Below are positions 1 to 9,352 of a stretch of 60,990 nucleotides of DNA, one piece after another. The DNA comes from Reyranella massiliensis 521. GTDB lineage: Bacteria > Pseudomonadota > Alphaproteobacteria > Reyranellales > Reyranellaceae. Numbering within the stretch: the first letter of the stretch is position 1; every line of letters begins with the position of its first letter. A program made the position numbers and the translations under genes. The stretch covers positions 1 through 60,990 of the forward strand of contig CAMARK010000016.1 of NCBI GenBank assembly GCA_945860205.1, given 5' to 3'. The notes under the pieces are model-generated. The model was not told the DNA's origin and made no database searches. It was given only the letters and a program-made list of their open reading frames with translations.

Positions 1-899
1 TCGAAGAAGTTGGTGTGCTCGATGGCGCCCAGCATCTGGTCCATCCACGGCAGCGGGTTCTTGGCGTCCTGGCGGTAGATCGGCTGCAGGGTGAGCTGCT
101 GCAGGCGGCGGTCGGCGATGAAGCGGATGTAGCGCTTCACGTCGGTCGCGGTCATGCCCTCGATGCCGCCCATCTCGAAGGCGAGATCGACGAAGGCGTC
201 CTCGTGGTCGACGATGGTCGAGCAGGCGACGTAGATCTCGCGCTGCAGTTCCTCGGTCCAGACTTCCGGGTTCTCTTGGATGAAGGTGCGGAACAGGCGA
301 ATGATCGAATTGCAGTGCAGCGTCTCATCGCGCACCGACCACGTCACGATCTGGCCCATGCCCTTCATCTTGTTGAAGCGCGGGAAGTTCATCAGCATGG
401 CGAAAGAGGCGAAGAGCTGCAGGCCCTCGGTGAAGGCACCGAACACGGCCAGCGTCTTGGCGATGTCGGCCTTCGAATCGACGTTGAAGTTCTGCATGTA
501 GTCGTATTTGTCCTTCATCTCCTTGACGGTGAGGAAGACCGAGTACTCCGTTTCCGGCATGCCGATGGTGTCGAGCAGATGGCTGTAGGCGGCGATGTGC
601 ACCGTCTCCATCGAGGAGAAGGCGGCCAGCATCATCTGCACTTCCGTGGGTTTGAAGACCCGGGAATAGTGCTTCATGTAGCAGTTATTCACCTCGACAT
701 CGGCCTGGGTGAAGAAGCGGAAGATCTGCGTCAGCAGATTGCGCTCGCTGTCCGTCAGCCGGTTGCGCCAGTCCTTCACGTCGTCGGCCAGCGGCACTTC
801 TTCCGGCAGCCAATGGATGCGCTGCTGGGTCAGCCACGCATCGTAAGCCCACGGATAGTGGAACGGCTTGTAGATCGGCTTGGAGTCGAGAAGGGACAT
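1..899 (-). CDS. nrdB: Ribonucleoside-diphosphate reductase beta subunit (class Ia), cut by the left edge
   Basis: Small, radical-carrying subunit of class Ia ribonucleotide reductase, the partner of the nrdA product encoded just upstream, making dNTPs in the cytosol. About 299 residues from the ATG at 897-899 are visible; the C-terminus, including the tail that binds NrdA, lies beyond base 1. The di-iron ligands can be read: Asp67, Glu98 and His101 (ETVH), Glu158, and Glu192 with His195 (DETLH). Tyr105, four residues after His101, sits where the E. coli radical tyrosine (Tyr122) sits, so this looks like a tyrosyl-radical enzyme rather than a Tyr-less class Ic form. It follows nrdA on the same strand with an 87-base gap, so co-transcription from the promoter near 2.93 kb is likely. 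The family call is certain; only the C-terminus is unknown. Confidence 0.96.
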   Translation of the reverse strand, partial: MSLLDSKPIYKPFHYPWAYDAWLTQQRIHWLPEEVPLADDVKDWRNRLTDSERNLLTQIFRFFTQADVEVNNCYMKHYSRVFKPTEVQMMLAAFSSMETVHIAAYSHLLDTIGMPETEYSVFLTVKEMKDKYDYMQNFNVDSKADIAKTLAVFGAFTEGLQLFASFAMLMNFPRFNKMKGMGQIVTWSVRDETLHCNSIIRLFRTFIQENPEVWTEELQREIYVACSTIVDHEDAFVDLAFEMGGIEGMTATDVKRYIRFIADRRLQQLTLQPIYRQDAKNPLPWMDQMLGAIEHTNFF

Positions 900-986
900 G
901 GCGTCGGACCGATCAAACAGTGTGAAGCGAAAGTTCCCCCGTCGCGTCCGGCTGGAGGAGCCGGGCGCGGCGGGGGATCGTCCTGG

Positions 987-2876
987 CTACTGGCAGCTAA
1001 GGCACTCTTCGTAGTCGTTGGTCTGCGAGATGCCGGTCTGGGAGATCATGTTGCCGACGAACGGCAGCGGCGCATCAGCGCCCTCCGCCCGGGTCGGCAC
1101 GCCCATGGCGTGATCGCCCAGCTGGTCGGCCATGGCATGGCCCGAGACGGCCTCGGCGCGCTGGATGGAGAGCGAGCGGCAGTAGTAGAGGCTCTTCACG
1201 CCACGCTTCCAGGCCATCATGTGGATCTGGTGCAGGTCGCGCTTATGCACGTCGGCCGGCAGGAAGATGTTGAGCGACTGGCTCTGGCAGATATAGGGCG
1301 TGCGATCGGCGGCATGTTCGATCAGCCAGCGCTGGTCGATCTCGAAGGCGGTCTTGAAGACGGCCTTCTCGTGATCGTCGAGGCAGTCCAAATCCTTCAC
1401 CGAACCCTGGCTGGTGGTGATGGTGGTCCAGGTGTCCTCGTTGTTGTGGCCCTTCTGCTCCAGCACCTTTTCCAGGTACGGATTGCGCACCACGAAGGAG
1501 CCCGAGAGGGTCTTGTGGTTATAGACGTTGGCCGCCGACGGCTCGATGCCGGGCGAGGCGCCGCCGCAGATGATCGAGATCGACGCGGTCGGCGCGATCG
1601 CGAGCTTGTTGGAGAACCGGTCCTCGAAGCCGAAGTCGGCGGCATCGGGGCAGGGACCGCGTTCCTTGCCGAGCGTCCTGGAGGCGTCGTCGCACTGGCC
1701 GCGGATGTGCTTGAACATCTTCTTGTTCCACACCTTGGCCATCACCGATTCGAGCGGGATGCCGTTCAGCTGCAGGAACGAGTGGAAGCCCATGACGCCG
1801 AGGCCGACCGAGCGCTCGCGCATGGCGGCATAGGTGGCGCGGGCGAAGTCCGAGCCGGCGGTGTCGATGAAGCTCTGCAGCACATTGTCGAGGAAGCGCA
1901 TCACGTCCTCGATGAAGGTCGGATGCTCGTGCCACTCGAGATAGGTTTCGAGATTGAGCGAACTCAGGCAGCAGACGGCGGTGCGCTGCTTTCCATGATG
2001 GTCGATGCCGGTCGGCAGCGTGATCTCGCTGCACAGGTTCGAGGTTTTTACTTCCAAGCCGGCCAGTTTGTGGTGCTCGGGCCGGGCGTTGTTCACGTGA
2101 TCGACGAAGACCAGATAGGGCTCGCCGGTCTCGACGCGCGCCGTCAGGATGCGGATCCAGAGCGCGCGGGCCGAGATCTTGCGCTGCACCGCGCCGTCCT
2201 TGGGGCTGACCAGCGCCCATTCCTCGTCGTTCTCGACCGCGCGCATGAAGGCGTCGGAGATGAGAAGCCCGTGGTGGAGATTGAGCGCCTTGCGGTTGGG
2301 ATCGCCACCGGTCGGGCGGCGGATCTCGATGAATTCCTCGATCTCGGGATGATTGACCGGCAGGTAGCAGGCGGCCGAACCGCGGCGCAGCGAGCCCTGG
2401 CTGATGGCGAGCGTGAGCGAGTCCATCACGCGGATGAACGGCACCACGCCCGAGGTCTTGCCGTTCATGCCGACCTTCTCGCCGATCGAGCGCAGGTTGC
2501 CCCAGTAGGAGCCGATGCCGCCGCCACGGGCCGCCAGCCACACGTTCTCGTTCCACAGGCCCACGATGCCTTCGAGCGAATCGTTGGCCTCGTTCAGGAA
2601 GCAGGAGATCGGCAGGCCGCGGCTCGTGCCGCCGTTGCTGAGCACGGGGGTCGCCGGCATGAACCAGAGATTGCTGATGTAGTCGTAAATCCGCTGGGCA
2701 TGGCCGTCGTCGTCGGCATAGGCGGCCGCCACGCGGGCAAACATGTCCTGATAGCTTTCGCCGGGCAGGAGATAACGGTCGGTGAGAGTGGCCTTGCCGA
2801 AGACGGTCAGGCGGGCGTCCCGTGAGGAATCGGTAACAACCCGGGCACCGCTGCGAACTTGAACAACATCAAACAC
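987..2876 (-). CDS. nrdA: Ribonucleoside-diphosphate reductase alpha subunit (class Ia)
   Basis: Large catalytic subunit reducing ribonucleoside diphosphates. Visible signatures (numbered from this start) are Cys92 in PISCFLN and Cys302/303 in AVCCLSS (the redox pair region), Cys282 in NLCSEI (the thiyl-radical cysteine with flanking Asn and Glu), PTASIS, and the C-terminal CLSC shuttle cysteines. No N-terminal ATP-cone is present, so overall activity control by dATP through that domain is not expected. The frame stays open to a GTG at 2919-2921 (15 more residues). I chose the GTG at 2874-2876 because those 45 bases hold an inverted pair of DnaA-box-like 9-mers, NrdR-like boxes lie only 12 bases beyond 2921, and homologues as I recall them begin near this point. 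Neither start has a convincing Shine-Dalgarno, so the start is uncertain; the product is not. Confidence 0.93.
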   Translation of the reverse strand: MFDVVQVRSGARVVTDSSRDARLTVFGKATLTDRYLLPGESYQDMFARVAAAYADDDGHAQRIYDYISNLWFMPATPVLSNGGTSRGLPISCFLNEANDSLEGIVGLWNENVWLAARGGGIGSYWGNLRSIGEKVGMNGKTSGVVPFIRVMDSLTLAISQGSLRRGSAACYLPVNHPEIEEFIEIRRPTGGDPNRKALNLHHGLLISDAFMRAVENDEEWALVSPKDGAVQRKISARALWIRILTARVETGEPYLVFVDHVNNARPEHHKLAGLEVKTSNLCSEITLPTGIDHHGKQRTAVCCLSSLNLETYLEWHEHPTFIEDVMRFLDNVLQSFIDTAGSDFARATYAAMRERSVGLGVMGFHSFLQLNGIPLESVMAKVWNKKMFKHIRGQCDDASRTLGKERGPCPDAADFGFEDRFSNKLAIAPTASISIICGGASPGIEPSAANVYNHKTLSGSFVVRNPYLEKVLEQKGHNNEDTWTTITTSQGSVKDLDCLDDHEKAVFKTAFEIDQRWLIEHAADRTPYICQSQSLNIFLPADVHKRDLHQIHMMAWKRGVKSLYYCRSLSIQRAEAVSGHAMADQLGDHAMGVPTRAEGADAPLPFVGNMISQTGISQTNDYEECLSCQ

Positions 2877-2896
2877 TTGTGGCCCCCATTTTCTTT

Positions 2897-2916
2897 TTGT
2901 CCACAGCTGTGGATAG
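2897..2916. promoter_or_regulatory. Inverted pair of DnaA-box-like 9-mers
   Basis: TTGTCCACA (2897-2905) and TGTGGATAG (2908-2916) face each other across two bases. Each differs from the DnaA box TTATCCACA (or its complement) at one position. E. coli nrdAB is controlled by DnaA boxes, so an nrdA leader is a sensible place for them. They overlap codons only if the longer GTG 2921 start of nrdA is used. Confidence 0.45.
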
Positions 2917-2932
2917 AACACCCTGTGGAAGA

Positions 2933-2979
2933 CACCTAGATGTGGGGAGCCGTTCGGGCACTCCCACTATGGATAGATG
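2933..2979 (-). promoter_or_regulatory. Two NrdR-box-like sites upstream of nrdA
   Basis: The 10-base cores CTATGGATAG (2967-2976) and CTAGATGTGG (2936-2945) resemble the NrdR core CWATATATWG at 8 and 7 of 10 positions. Their centres are 31 bases apart, three helical turns, which is the usual arrangement for paired NrdR boxes. NrdR is the general repressor of ribonucleotide reductase genes. The assignment rests on pattern and position only; nrdR is not in the window. Confidence 0.5.
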
Positions 2980-3331
2980 ATACGGCACCTGCGCCGGCTG
3001 TCATCGCGAAATTTATTCTCCGTCTGTGAATCTCAAGAATGGTTGGTTAACTATCTGTAAATAATAGCGAAAATAGGCTTTGAAATTTTGTTTTTCCGAC
3101 CGTCCACGAACCTTCGCAGATGCAGCATAGTATGAGAACAAAACGCGCTTTGCCACGGATTCCGTGGGCAGGAAACAGAAACGCCAGCGAATCGGCTCGC
3201 CCGCGCCGGCACGCGGCGCAAAGTGCGAGACACGATAAGCACTTCCGGCCTCGCGACCTGATCGTCGTCATATTGTCATGGTGCGCGTTAACATCCGCCT
3301 GATGCTCTCCCGGATTCCCACAAGCGGCAGG
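2980..3331. other. Intergenic stretch between nrdA promoter and dispersed repeat
   Basis: No gene is supported here. An AT-rich patch at about 3040-3120 stands out from the GC-rich surroundings and probably holds promoters for one or both flanking genes. The short open frames are not convincing: atypical composition, no ribosome binding site and mutual overlap on both strands. Confidence 0.5.
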
Positions 3332-3453
3332 CCTCATCCTGAGGAGCGCGCGTCTCGAAGGATGGGCAATGAGCCTAGGTGTATGTTGCCTCAGGGCGGA
3401 GGTTACTCCGCCCGGCTTCGAGACGGCTGCTTCGCAGCCTCCTCAGCATGAGG
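3332..3453. repeat. Dispersed palindromic (REP-like) repeat, inverted pair
   Basis: The left arm 3332-3360 begins CCTCATCCTGAGGAG and ends CGTCTCGAAG. The right arm 3416-3453 is its approximate reverse complement, ending CTCCTCAGCATGAGG. Between them 3394-3401 and 3406-3413 form a perfect 8-base stem (GGGCGGAG/CTCCGCCC) with a four-base loop. A second copy of the same design lies at 40113-40219. The element sits directly before the NAD-glutamate dehydrogenase gene and may lie in its leader. Similar elements are common between genes in alphaproteobacteria. Confidence 0.8.
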
Positions 3454-3484
3454 TTGTTTAGGTAGCAGGGGGAAACGCTAAAAA

Positions 3485-6400
3485 ATGGCCATCGCACCGG
3501 CGCCGCGGCTTTACGGTCTGGATGCCATCGGCGTCGCCGCCCTCCAGACTGGCGGCGAGGCAGGCGGAGCCTTCGCACGGCGGCTGTTCGAGCGCGTCGC
3601 CGACAAGGACCTGGCGGCCGCTCCGGCCGCGCAACGTGCCGCTTCGGCGCTTTCCCTGCTGGCCTTCGCGCGCCGCCGCCTGCCCGGCATCGCCAAGATC
3701 CGGGTGTTCGACCCGACCGAGGCCGGCCACGGTTTCGAGAGCCGGCACACCGTGATTCACGTCGTGAACGACGACATGCCGTTCCTGGTCGATTCGATCG
3801 CCAACGAACTCAATCGCCGCGAGATCACCGTCCATCTGCTGGCCCATCCGGTGCTGGCGGTGCGCCGTGACCTCGACGGCGATTTGCTCGACTTCAGTGC
3901 CGCGGCAGGCCGCCCGGAATCGATGATGCACATCGAGATCGATCGCCAGGCCGGGTCCGGCCAGCTCGACGATCTCGCCTCGGCGCTCGCGCGCGTGCTG
4001 GCCGAGGTGCGCCTCGCGGTCGACGACTGGCGGCCGATGCGCCAGGCCTGCCTCGACGCCATCGCCGATCTTTCGCCCGGTCGCTCGCAGAGCTTCGAGG
4101 AGTACGAGGATTTCCTGCAGTGGCTGGAAGCCGGCCACTTCACCTTCCTGGGCCACCGCCGCTATCGCTACGTCGACGACGCCACGCAGCCGGGCGGTCT
4201 GCGCTACGAGCTGATACAGGGCTCGGCGCTCGGCATCCTGCGCCGCGACGAGACGCGACTGTTCGAGGCGGGCCTGGGTAGTGGCGAGGCGATGGCCCGC
4301 TTTGCCCGCGGCGCCGACAACATACTGATCGTGAAGACCGACCGGCCATCGCTGGTCCATCGCAGCGGGCCGATGGATTGCGTGATCGTGAAAACCTACG
4401 ACACCGACGGCCGCGTCACCGGCGAGCGGCGCCTCGCCGGCCTGTTCACCTCCGCCGCCTATCACGCGATGGTGGCCGATGTGCCGCTGCTGCGAGGCCG
4501 GGTGTCGGGCGTGCTGCGCCGCTCCGGCGTCGATGCCCATGGCCACGACGGCAAGACGCTGACGGCGATCCTCGATTCCTACCCGCGCGACGAGCTGTTC
4601 CAGATCGACGAGGACACGCTCTACGACCAGGTGCTGGGCATCCTGCAGTTGCAGGAGCGCCGCCGCGTTGCGCTGTTCGCGCGCCGCGACGTCGTCGGCC
4701 GCTTCGCCGCCAACCTGGTCTTCGCCCCGCGCGAGCGCTTTGATGCAGCACTGAGCGAGCGCTTCGCAGCGATCCTCGAACGGGCCTGGGACGGCACGGC
4801 GACCTCGGTCTCTTCCTCGATCGGCAGCGATTCGGCGCTGGCCCAGGCGCTCTACACGGTGAAACTCAACCAGCCGGATGCGCCGGCCCCCGACCTCGCC
4901 GCCCTCGAGCAGAAACTGGCGGACGCCGCGACCTCGTGGAACGACCGGCTGCGCACGGCGCTGCAGGCCGAGCTGGGTGATGCCGCGGGCCGCGCCGCTG
5001 CCCGCCGCTGGCGTGAATGGTTTCCGCCGGTCTATCGCGAGACCTTCGATGCGACGCAGGCCGTCACCGACATCGAGCCGCTGCAGGAAATGCTGGCCGG
5101 TGCCGGGTTCGACGTGGAAGTCGGCCGCCGGACCGGATTGCCGGCGCACCGTTTCGCCATCCGCCTGTTCCATCCCCGCAAGCCGATCGCGTTGTCCGAC
5201 ATCCTGCCGCTGGCCGAAAACCTTGGCCTCCGCGTGTTGAGCGAGGCGCCGTTCGTGCTGCACGCGCCAAGCGACGAGGACGAGAGCGAAGGCGTGGCGA
5301 TGCAGGTGCTGCGTGTCGAGACGGCGAACAAGTCGGCCGTCGATCTCGCGGCGTCAGGCCTGCGCTTCATCGAGACGATCAAGAAGCTGTGGGCGGGTGC
5401 GCTCGAAAACGACGGGCTCAATCGCCTGGTGCTGGGCGCCGGCCTCGATTGGCGCGAGATCGCCGTGCTGCGCACCTATACCAAGTACCTGCGGCAGGCC
5501 GGCGTGCCCTTCAGCCAGGATTACATGGAGCGGACGCTCGCGGCCTATCCCGCGATCTCCCGCGGCCTCGTCGACCTCTTCCGTGCCCGCTTCGACCCTG
5601 TATTGGGCGAAGCCGGATCCGATGCCCGCAAGGCGCGGGGCGAGGAGATTGCGGCCGGAATCGCGGCGGCGCTGGAGGCCGTCACCACGCTCGACGAGGA
5701 CCGTATCCTGCGGCGCTTCCTCAATGCCGTCGGCTGCACCCTGCGGACCAATTTCTGGCAGACCGCCGCGGATGGGACGTCGAAGGACTGGATTTCGATA
5801 AAGATCGACAGCCGCGCCATCGACGAGCTGCCGGCGCCCAGGCCATTGGTCGAGATCTTCGTCTACAGCCCGCGCATGGAGGGCATTCATCTGCGCGGCG
5901 GCAAGGTCGCGCGCGGCGGCATCCGCTGGTCGGACCGGCGCGAGGATTTCCGCACCGAAGTGCTCAGCCTGATGAAGACGCAGATGGTGAAGAACGCCGT
6001 CATCGTGCCGGTGGGCTCCAAGGGCGGCTTCTATGTGAAGCGGCCGCCGCTCGATGGCACGCGCGAGCAGATCCAGGCCGAAGGCATCGCCTGCTACCAG
6101 ACGCTGATCCGCGGCCTGCTCGATCTCACCGACAACTATGCGGGCCGTGATATCGCACCGCCGTCCAACGTCGTGCGCCACGACGGTGACGATCCCTATC
6201 TCGTGGTCGCCGCCGACAAGGGCACGGCCAGCTTCTCCGACATCGCCAATGCCTTGGCGCGCGACTATGGCTTCTGGCTGGACGATGCCTTCGCCTCGGG
6301 CGGCTCGGCCGGCTACGACCACAAGAAGATGGGCATCACTGCCAGGGGCGCCTGGGAATCGGTGAAGCGCCACTTCCGCGAACTCGGACAGGACATCCAG

Positions 6401-8305
6401 GCGACGCCGTTCACGGTGGCGGGCGTGGGCGATATGTCGGGCGACGTGTTCGGCAACGGCATGCTGCTGTCGCCGCAGATCAGGCTAGTGGCGGCCTTCG
6501 ACCACCGCCATATCTTCATCGATCCGTCGCCTGACACGGCCGCGAGTCTGGCCGAGCGGCGGCGGCTGTTCGAGCGGCCGCGGTCGTCCTGGGTGGATTA
6601 CGACAAGGCGCTGCTGTCGGCCGGCGGCGGCATCTACGACCGCGCCGCCAAGTCGATCCCGCTCTCGGCCGAAGCGCGCAACGTGCTGGGCATCGAGGCG
6701 CCGACGATGACTCCCGTCGACCTGATGCGCGCCATCCTGACGGCGCCGGTCGACCTGCTCTACTTCGGCGGCATCGGCACCTATGTGAAGGCGTCGACCG
6801 AAAGCCATGCGGACGCCGGCGACCGTGCCAGCGATCCGGTCCGCGTCAACGCGGACCAACTCCGTGCGCGGGTGATCGGCGAGGGCGCGAACCTGGGCTT
6901 CACCCAGCGCGGCCGGATCGAGGCGGCGCTGGCGGGACGGCGGCTCAACACCGACGCGCTCGACAATTCGGCCGGCGTCGACACTTCGGACCACGAGGTC
7001 AACATCAAGGTCGCGACCGGCACGCAGGTGGCCGACCGCGATGCGCTGCTGTTCTCGATGACCGACGAGGTCGCGGCGCTCGTGCTGCGCAACAATTACC
7101 AGCAGAGCCAGTCGGTCAGCGTCAGCGAGGCCATGGCGGGCGAAGAGCACGACCGGCTGGAGCGGCTGATGCGCAGCCTGGAGCGTGGCACGGGAACAGG
7201 AGGGGGAAGGCTGGACCGCGCCGTCGAGTTCCTGCCCGACACCGCCGCCATGCGCGCCCGCGCAGCTGCCAAACAATATCTGACGCGGCCCGAGCTCTGC
7301 GTGCTGCTGGCCTATGCCAAGCTCGACCTCAGCGACGAGATCCTGGAGTCGGACCTGCCCGACGATCCGCTGCTCGAGCCCGAGCTGCTGCGCTACTTCC
7401 CGGCGGCGCTCAGCGAGCAGCACGAGCCCCTGATCGAGGCGCACCGGCTGCGGCGCGAGATCACGACGCTTCAGGTCGTGAACTCGCTGGTCAATCGCTG
7501 CGGCCCGACCTTCGTGCACAATGTCGCCGGCCGCACCGGCGCGCCGGCCGCTTCGATCGCCCGCGCCTTCACCGTGGTGCGCGACGCCTGGAAGCTGCGC
7601 GACCTGTGGGCCGACATCGAGGCGCTCGATGCGGCCCTCAAGGCCGAGGCGCAGACCCGGATGCTGGTGGCCTCGCAGCGCTTCGTGACGCGGGCCGTGC
7701 AATGGACCTTGCGCCGCCTGCCCCAGCCGCTCGACACGATGGCGGCGACGGAACAGTTGGGTGCGGCGGTGGCCGCACTGGGCGATCTTCCGTCGGAACT
7801 GGTTGGCCCGTTGGAAAGCGCCGCCCTTGCCGAACGCACGGCCACCTTCGAAGCCATGGGCGCACCGGCCGATACCGCGCGGCGAGCTGCCGCCCTCGAG
7901 ACGCTGGCGGCGGCGGGCGACCTGATGCAGGCGGCCCACGCCAACGGCTGCAGCATCGGCGAGGCGACCCGGCTCTATTTCCGCCTGGGTGAACGGCTCT
8001 CGCTCGCCACCCTGGCGGCGGGTGCCCAAAAGCTGCCGCGCGACGGCCAGTGGCCGGCGCAGGCGGCCCTTGCCCTGCAGGACGAGATCGCCGCCCTTCA
8101 TGCCGACCTGCTGGCGTCGGCGTTGCGCACGGCGGACCCTGACGGCGCGGCCGATCCCGACGCGATGCTTCAGCGCTGGAGCGCGCCGCGCAAGCTTGCG
8201 CTCGACCGGGTCGACCGGATTTTGAAGGAAGACCTGCCGGCGGCGGGCGCGCTTGATCTCGCCATGCTGGCGGTCGCGACGGCCGAGTTGCGCCGTCTTG
8301 TCTGA
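3485..8305 (+). CDS. gdhB: NAD-specific glutamate dehydrogenase, large (about 180 kDa) type
   Basis: Catalyses NAD-dependent oxidative deamination of glutamate to 2-oxoglutarate, generally a catabolic enzyme. At 1606 residues it has the usual length of the large bacterial class. The long N-terminal half carries regulatory ACT-like regions; the catalytic core begins near residue 800, with GGIRWSDRREDF and the lysine-rich KGGFYVK segment (about 813-855), followed near 980 by the dinucleotide-binding GVGDMSGDVFGNGM. The ATG is preceded by GGGGGA at 3468-3473. The gene stands alone behind a REP-like element and is followed 36 bases later by msrB. The opposite strand is also open over long stretches because of high GC; those frames are shadows. 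The symbol follows common use for this class and naming varies. Confidence 0.95.
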   Translation: MAIAPAPRLYGLDAIGVAALQTGGEAGGAFARRLFERVADKDLAAAPAAQRAASALSLLAFARRRLPGIAKIRVFDPTEAGHGFESRHTVIHVVNDDMPFLVDSIANELNRREITVHLLAHPVLAVRRDLDGDLLDFSAAAGRPESMMHIEIDRQAGSGQLDDLASALARVLAEVRLAVDDWRPMRQACLDAIADLSPGRSQSFEEYEDFLQWLEAGHFTFLGHRRYRYVDDATQPGGLRYELIQGSALGILRRDETRLFEAGLGSGEAMARFARGADNILIVKTDRPSLVHRSGPMDCVIVKTYDTDGRVTGERRLAGLFTSAAYHAMVADVPLLRGRVSGVLRRSGVDAHGHDGKTLTAILDSYPRDELFQIDEDTLYDQVLGILQLQERRRVALFARRDVVGRFAANLVFAPRERFDAALSERFAAILERAWDGTATSVSSSIGSDSALAQALYTVKLNQPDAPAPDLAALEQKLADAATSWNDRLRTALQAELGDAAGRAAARRWREWFPPVYRETFDATQAVTDIEPLQEMLAGAGFDVEVGRRTGLPAHRFAIRLFHPRKPIALSDILPLAENLGLRVLSEAPFVLHAPSDEDESEGVAMQVLRVETANKSAVDLAASGLRFIETIKKLWAGALENDGLNRLVLGAGLDWREIAVLRTYTKYLRQAGVPFSQDYMERTLAAYPAISRGLVDLFRARFDPVLGEAGSDARKARGEEIAAGIAAALEAVTTLDEDRILRRFLNAVGCTLRTNFWQTAADGTSKDWISIKIDSRAIDELPAPRPLVEIFVYSPRMEGIHLRGGKVARGGIRWSDRREDFRTEVLSLMKTQMVKNAVIVPVGSKGGFYVKRPPLDGTREQIQAEGIACYQTLIRGLLDLTDNYAGRDIAPPSNVVRHDGDDPYLVVAADKGTASFSDIANALARDYGFWLDDAFASGGSAGYDHKKMGITARGAWESVKRHFRELGQDIQATPFTVAGVGDMSGDVFGNGMLLSPQIRLVAAFDHRHIFIDPSPDTAASLAERRRLFERPRSSWVDYDKALLSAGGGIYDRAAKSIPLSAEARNVLGIEAPTMTPVDLMRAILTAPVDLLYFGGIGTYVKASTESHADAGDRASDPVRVNADQLRARVIGEGANLGFTQRGRIEAALAGRRLNTDALDNSAGVDTSDHEVNIKVATGTQVADRDALLFSMTDEVAALVLRNNYQQSQSVSVSEAMAGEEHDRLERLMRSLERGTGTGGGRLDRAVEFLPDTAAMRARAAAKQYLTRPELCVLLAYAKLDLSDEILESDLPDDPLLEPELLRYFPAALSEQHEPLIEAHRLRREITTLQVVNSLVNRCGPTFVHNVAGRTGAPAASIARAFTVVRDAWKLRDLWADIEALDAALKAEAQTRMLVASQRFVTRAVQWTLRRLPQPLDTMAATEQLGAAVAALGDLPSELVGPLESAALAERTATFEAMGAPADTARRAAALETLAAAGDLMQAAHANGCSIGEATRLYFRLGERLSLATLAAGAQKLPRDGQWPAQAALALQDEIAALHADLLASALRTADPDGAADPDAMLQRWSAPRKLALDRVDRILKEDLPAAGALDLAMLAVATAELRRLV

Positions 8306-8341
8306 GTAGCGATCATGGCCACATAGGCTGCGGAGGACACC

Positions 8342-8743
8342 ATGAGCAAAGACACAACCGTCAAGAAGAGCGACACCGAATGGCGCCAGGAACTCGATCC
8401 GCTGCAGCACCACGTGCTGCGCGAACACGGCACGGAGCGGCCCTTCACCAGCCCGCTGAATGACGAGAAGCGCACCGGCGTTTTCCGTTGCGCTGGCTGC
8501 GGCGAGCCGTTGTTCGACTCCAAGACCAAGTACGAGAGCGGTTCGGGCTGGCCGTCGTTCTATGCGCCGATGCCCGACGCGACCAACACGATTGTCGACA
8601 AGAGCCACGCCATGATCCGCACCGAGGTGACCTGCGCCAAGTGCGGCGGCCATCTCGGCCACGTCTTCCCCGACGGCCCGCAGCCGACCGGCGAGCGCTA
8701 CTGCATGAACGGCGCCGCGCTGAAATTCGAAGAGAAGAAGTAG
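8342..8743 (+). CDS. msrB: Peptide-methionine (R)-S-oxide reductase
   Basis: Repairs oxidised proteins by reducing methionine-R-sulfoxide in the cytosol. The 133 residues are a single SelR/MsrB domain. Zinc ligands Cys50 and Cys53 (CAGC) and Cys98 and Cys101 (CAKC) are present, as is the catalytic cysteine Cys121 in [17 protein letters not shown] and [11 protein letters not shown] are family hallmarks. There is no signal peptide. A GGAGG-type ribosome binding site (gcggaggacacc) precedes the ATG. The gene ends 4 bases from the stop of the convergent lipoprotein gene, with no obvious terminator between them. Confidence 0.97.
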   Translation: MSKDTTVKKSDTEWRQELDPLQHHVLREHGTERPFTSPLNDEKRTGVFRCAGCGEPLFDSKTKYESGSGWPSFYAPMPDATNTIVDKSHAMIRTEVTCAKCGGHLGHVFPDGPQPTGERYCMNGAALKFEEKK

Positions 8744-8747
8744 CCCG

Positions 8748-9347
8748 CTAGGACGAACGCCGCCCACCGCCGGCCGCCGGCCGGTCCGGCAGGGCATAGA
8801 GTTCGCCGACCAGATTCGTCAGGTTGGCACGTATCGCCTTTTCGTTGGCGAGCTTCAGGCGTTCGACGGCGATGAACGCGTCGCCCATCGTTGCCGTGGC
8901 GGGCGTCACGAGCGTGCTTTCGTAGACGACCGTGCCCGTCGCGATCTCCGTCAATTTGTACGCGACTGTCGCGGTGACCGTCAGGTCGAAGCCCATGAGC
9001 GGCTGTTGAAGATTCTGCAACACGGCCTCGAGACGATAGCGTCCGTTTGCAGCGCTGGGGTTGCTCAGGATGTTGGCGCTCGCGAGTTTGGTCGCGATCA
9101 GGGAGCGGACAAGTGCCTCCTGGAATTCGGTGTTGCCGACCTGCGAGGTCCAGAGAGGGCTGGTTTCCTTGCCACCGGCGACCGGTGCCACGACAAGGGT
9201 GTCGCGATAGCTGGGCGCGGGTCCGCGCGCAGTGTCGACGGCCTGCGTATCGACGATCATCGCTGAGTAGCTCGCTGGCTGGGCGCAGGCGCCCAGGCAC
9301 ACGAGCACCAGCACCGCCAAGGCGGCGCGCCAGCGGCTCGACGACAC
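8748..9347 (-). CDS. Hypothetical lipoprotein
   Basis: 199 residues with a lipoprotein signal: a hydrophobic stretch ending in the lipobox LGAC (Cys near residue 21). The rest is a soluble, probably beta-rich domain with no motif I recognise (TLVVAPVAGG, YKLTEIATGTVVYE). The latter pattern resembles outer-membrane-associated lipoproteins that compute a surface or assembly role, but no function can be assigned. It is preceded by a 41-residue secreted peptide gene only 5 bases upstream on the same strand, so the two are probably co-translated. Confidence 0.75.
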   Translation of the reverse strand: MSSSRWRAALAVLVLVCLGACAQPASYSAMIVDTQAVDTARGPAPSYRDTLVVAPVAGGKETSPLWTSQVGNTEFQEALVRSLIATKLASANILSNPSAANGRYRLEAVLQNLQQPLMGFDLTVTATVAYKLTEIATGTVVYESTLVTPATATMGDAFIAVERLKLANEKAIRANLTNLVGELYALPDRPAAGGGRRSS

Positions 9348-9352
9348 GGTCG

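Noticed and set aside
15..2825. A 936-codon open frame on the + strand across nrdB-nrdA
   Set aside because: It is the antisense of two certain genes; GC-rich codons keep the opposite strand open, and the translation has no domain.
3047..3337. Short frames in the AT-rich gap before the REP-like element
   Set aside because: Overlapping frames on both strands without a ribosome binding site; better explained as promoter DNA.
6485..8797. Long open frame on the minus strand across the NAD-glutamate dehydrogenase and msrB
   Set aside because: Same reason; no ribosome binding site and no recognisable motif.
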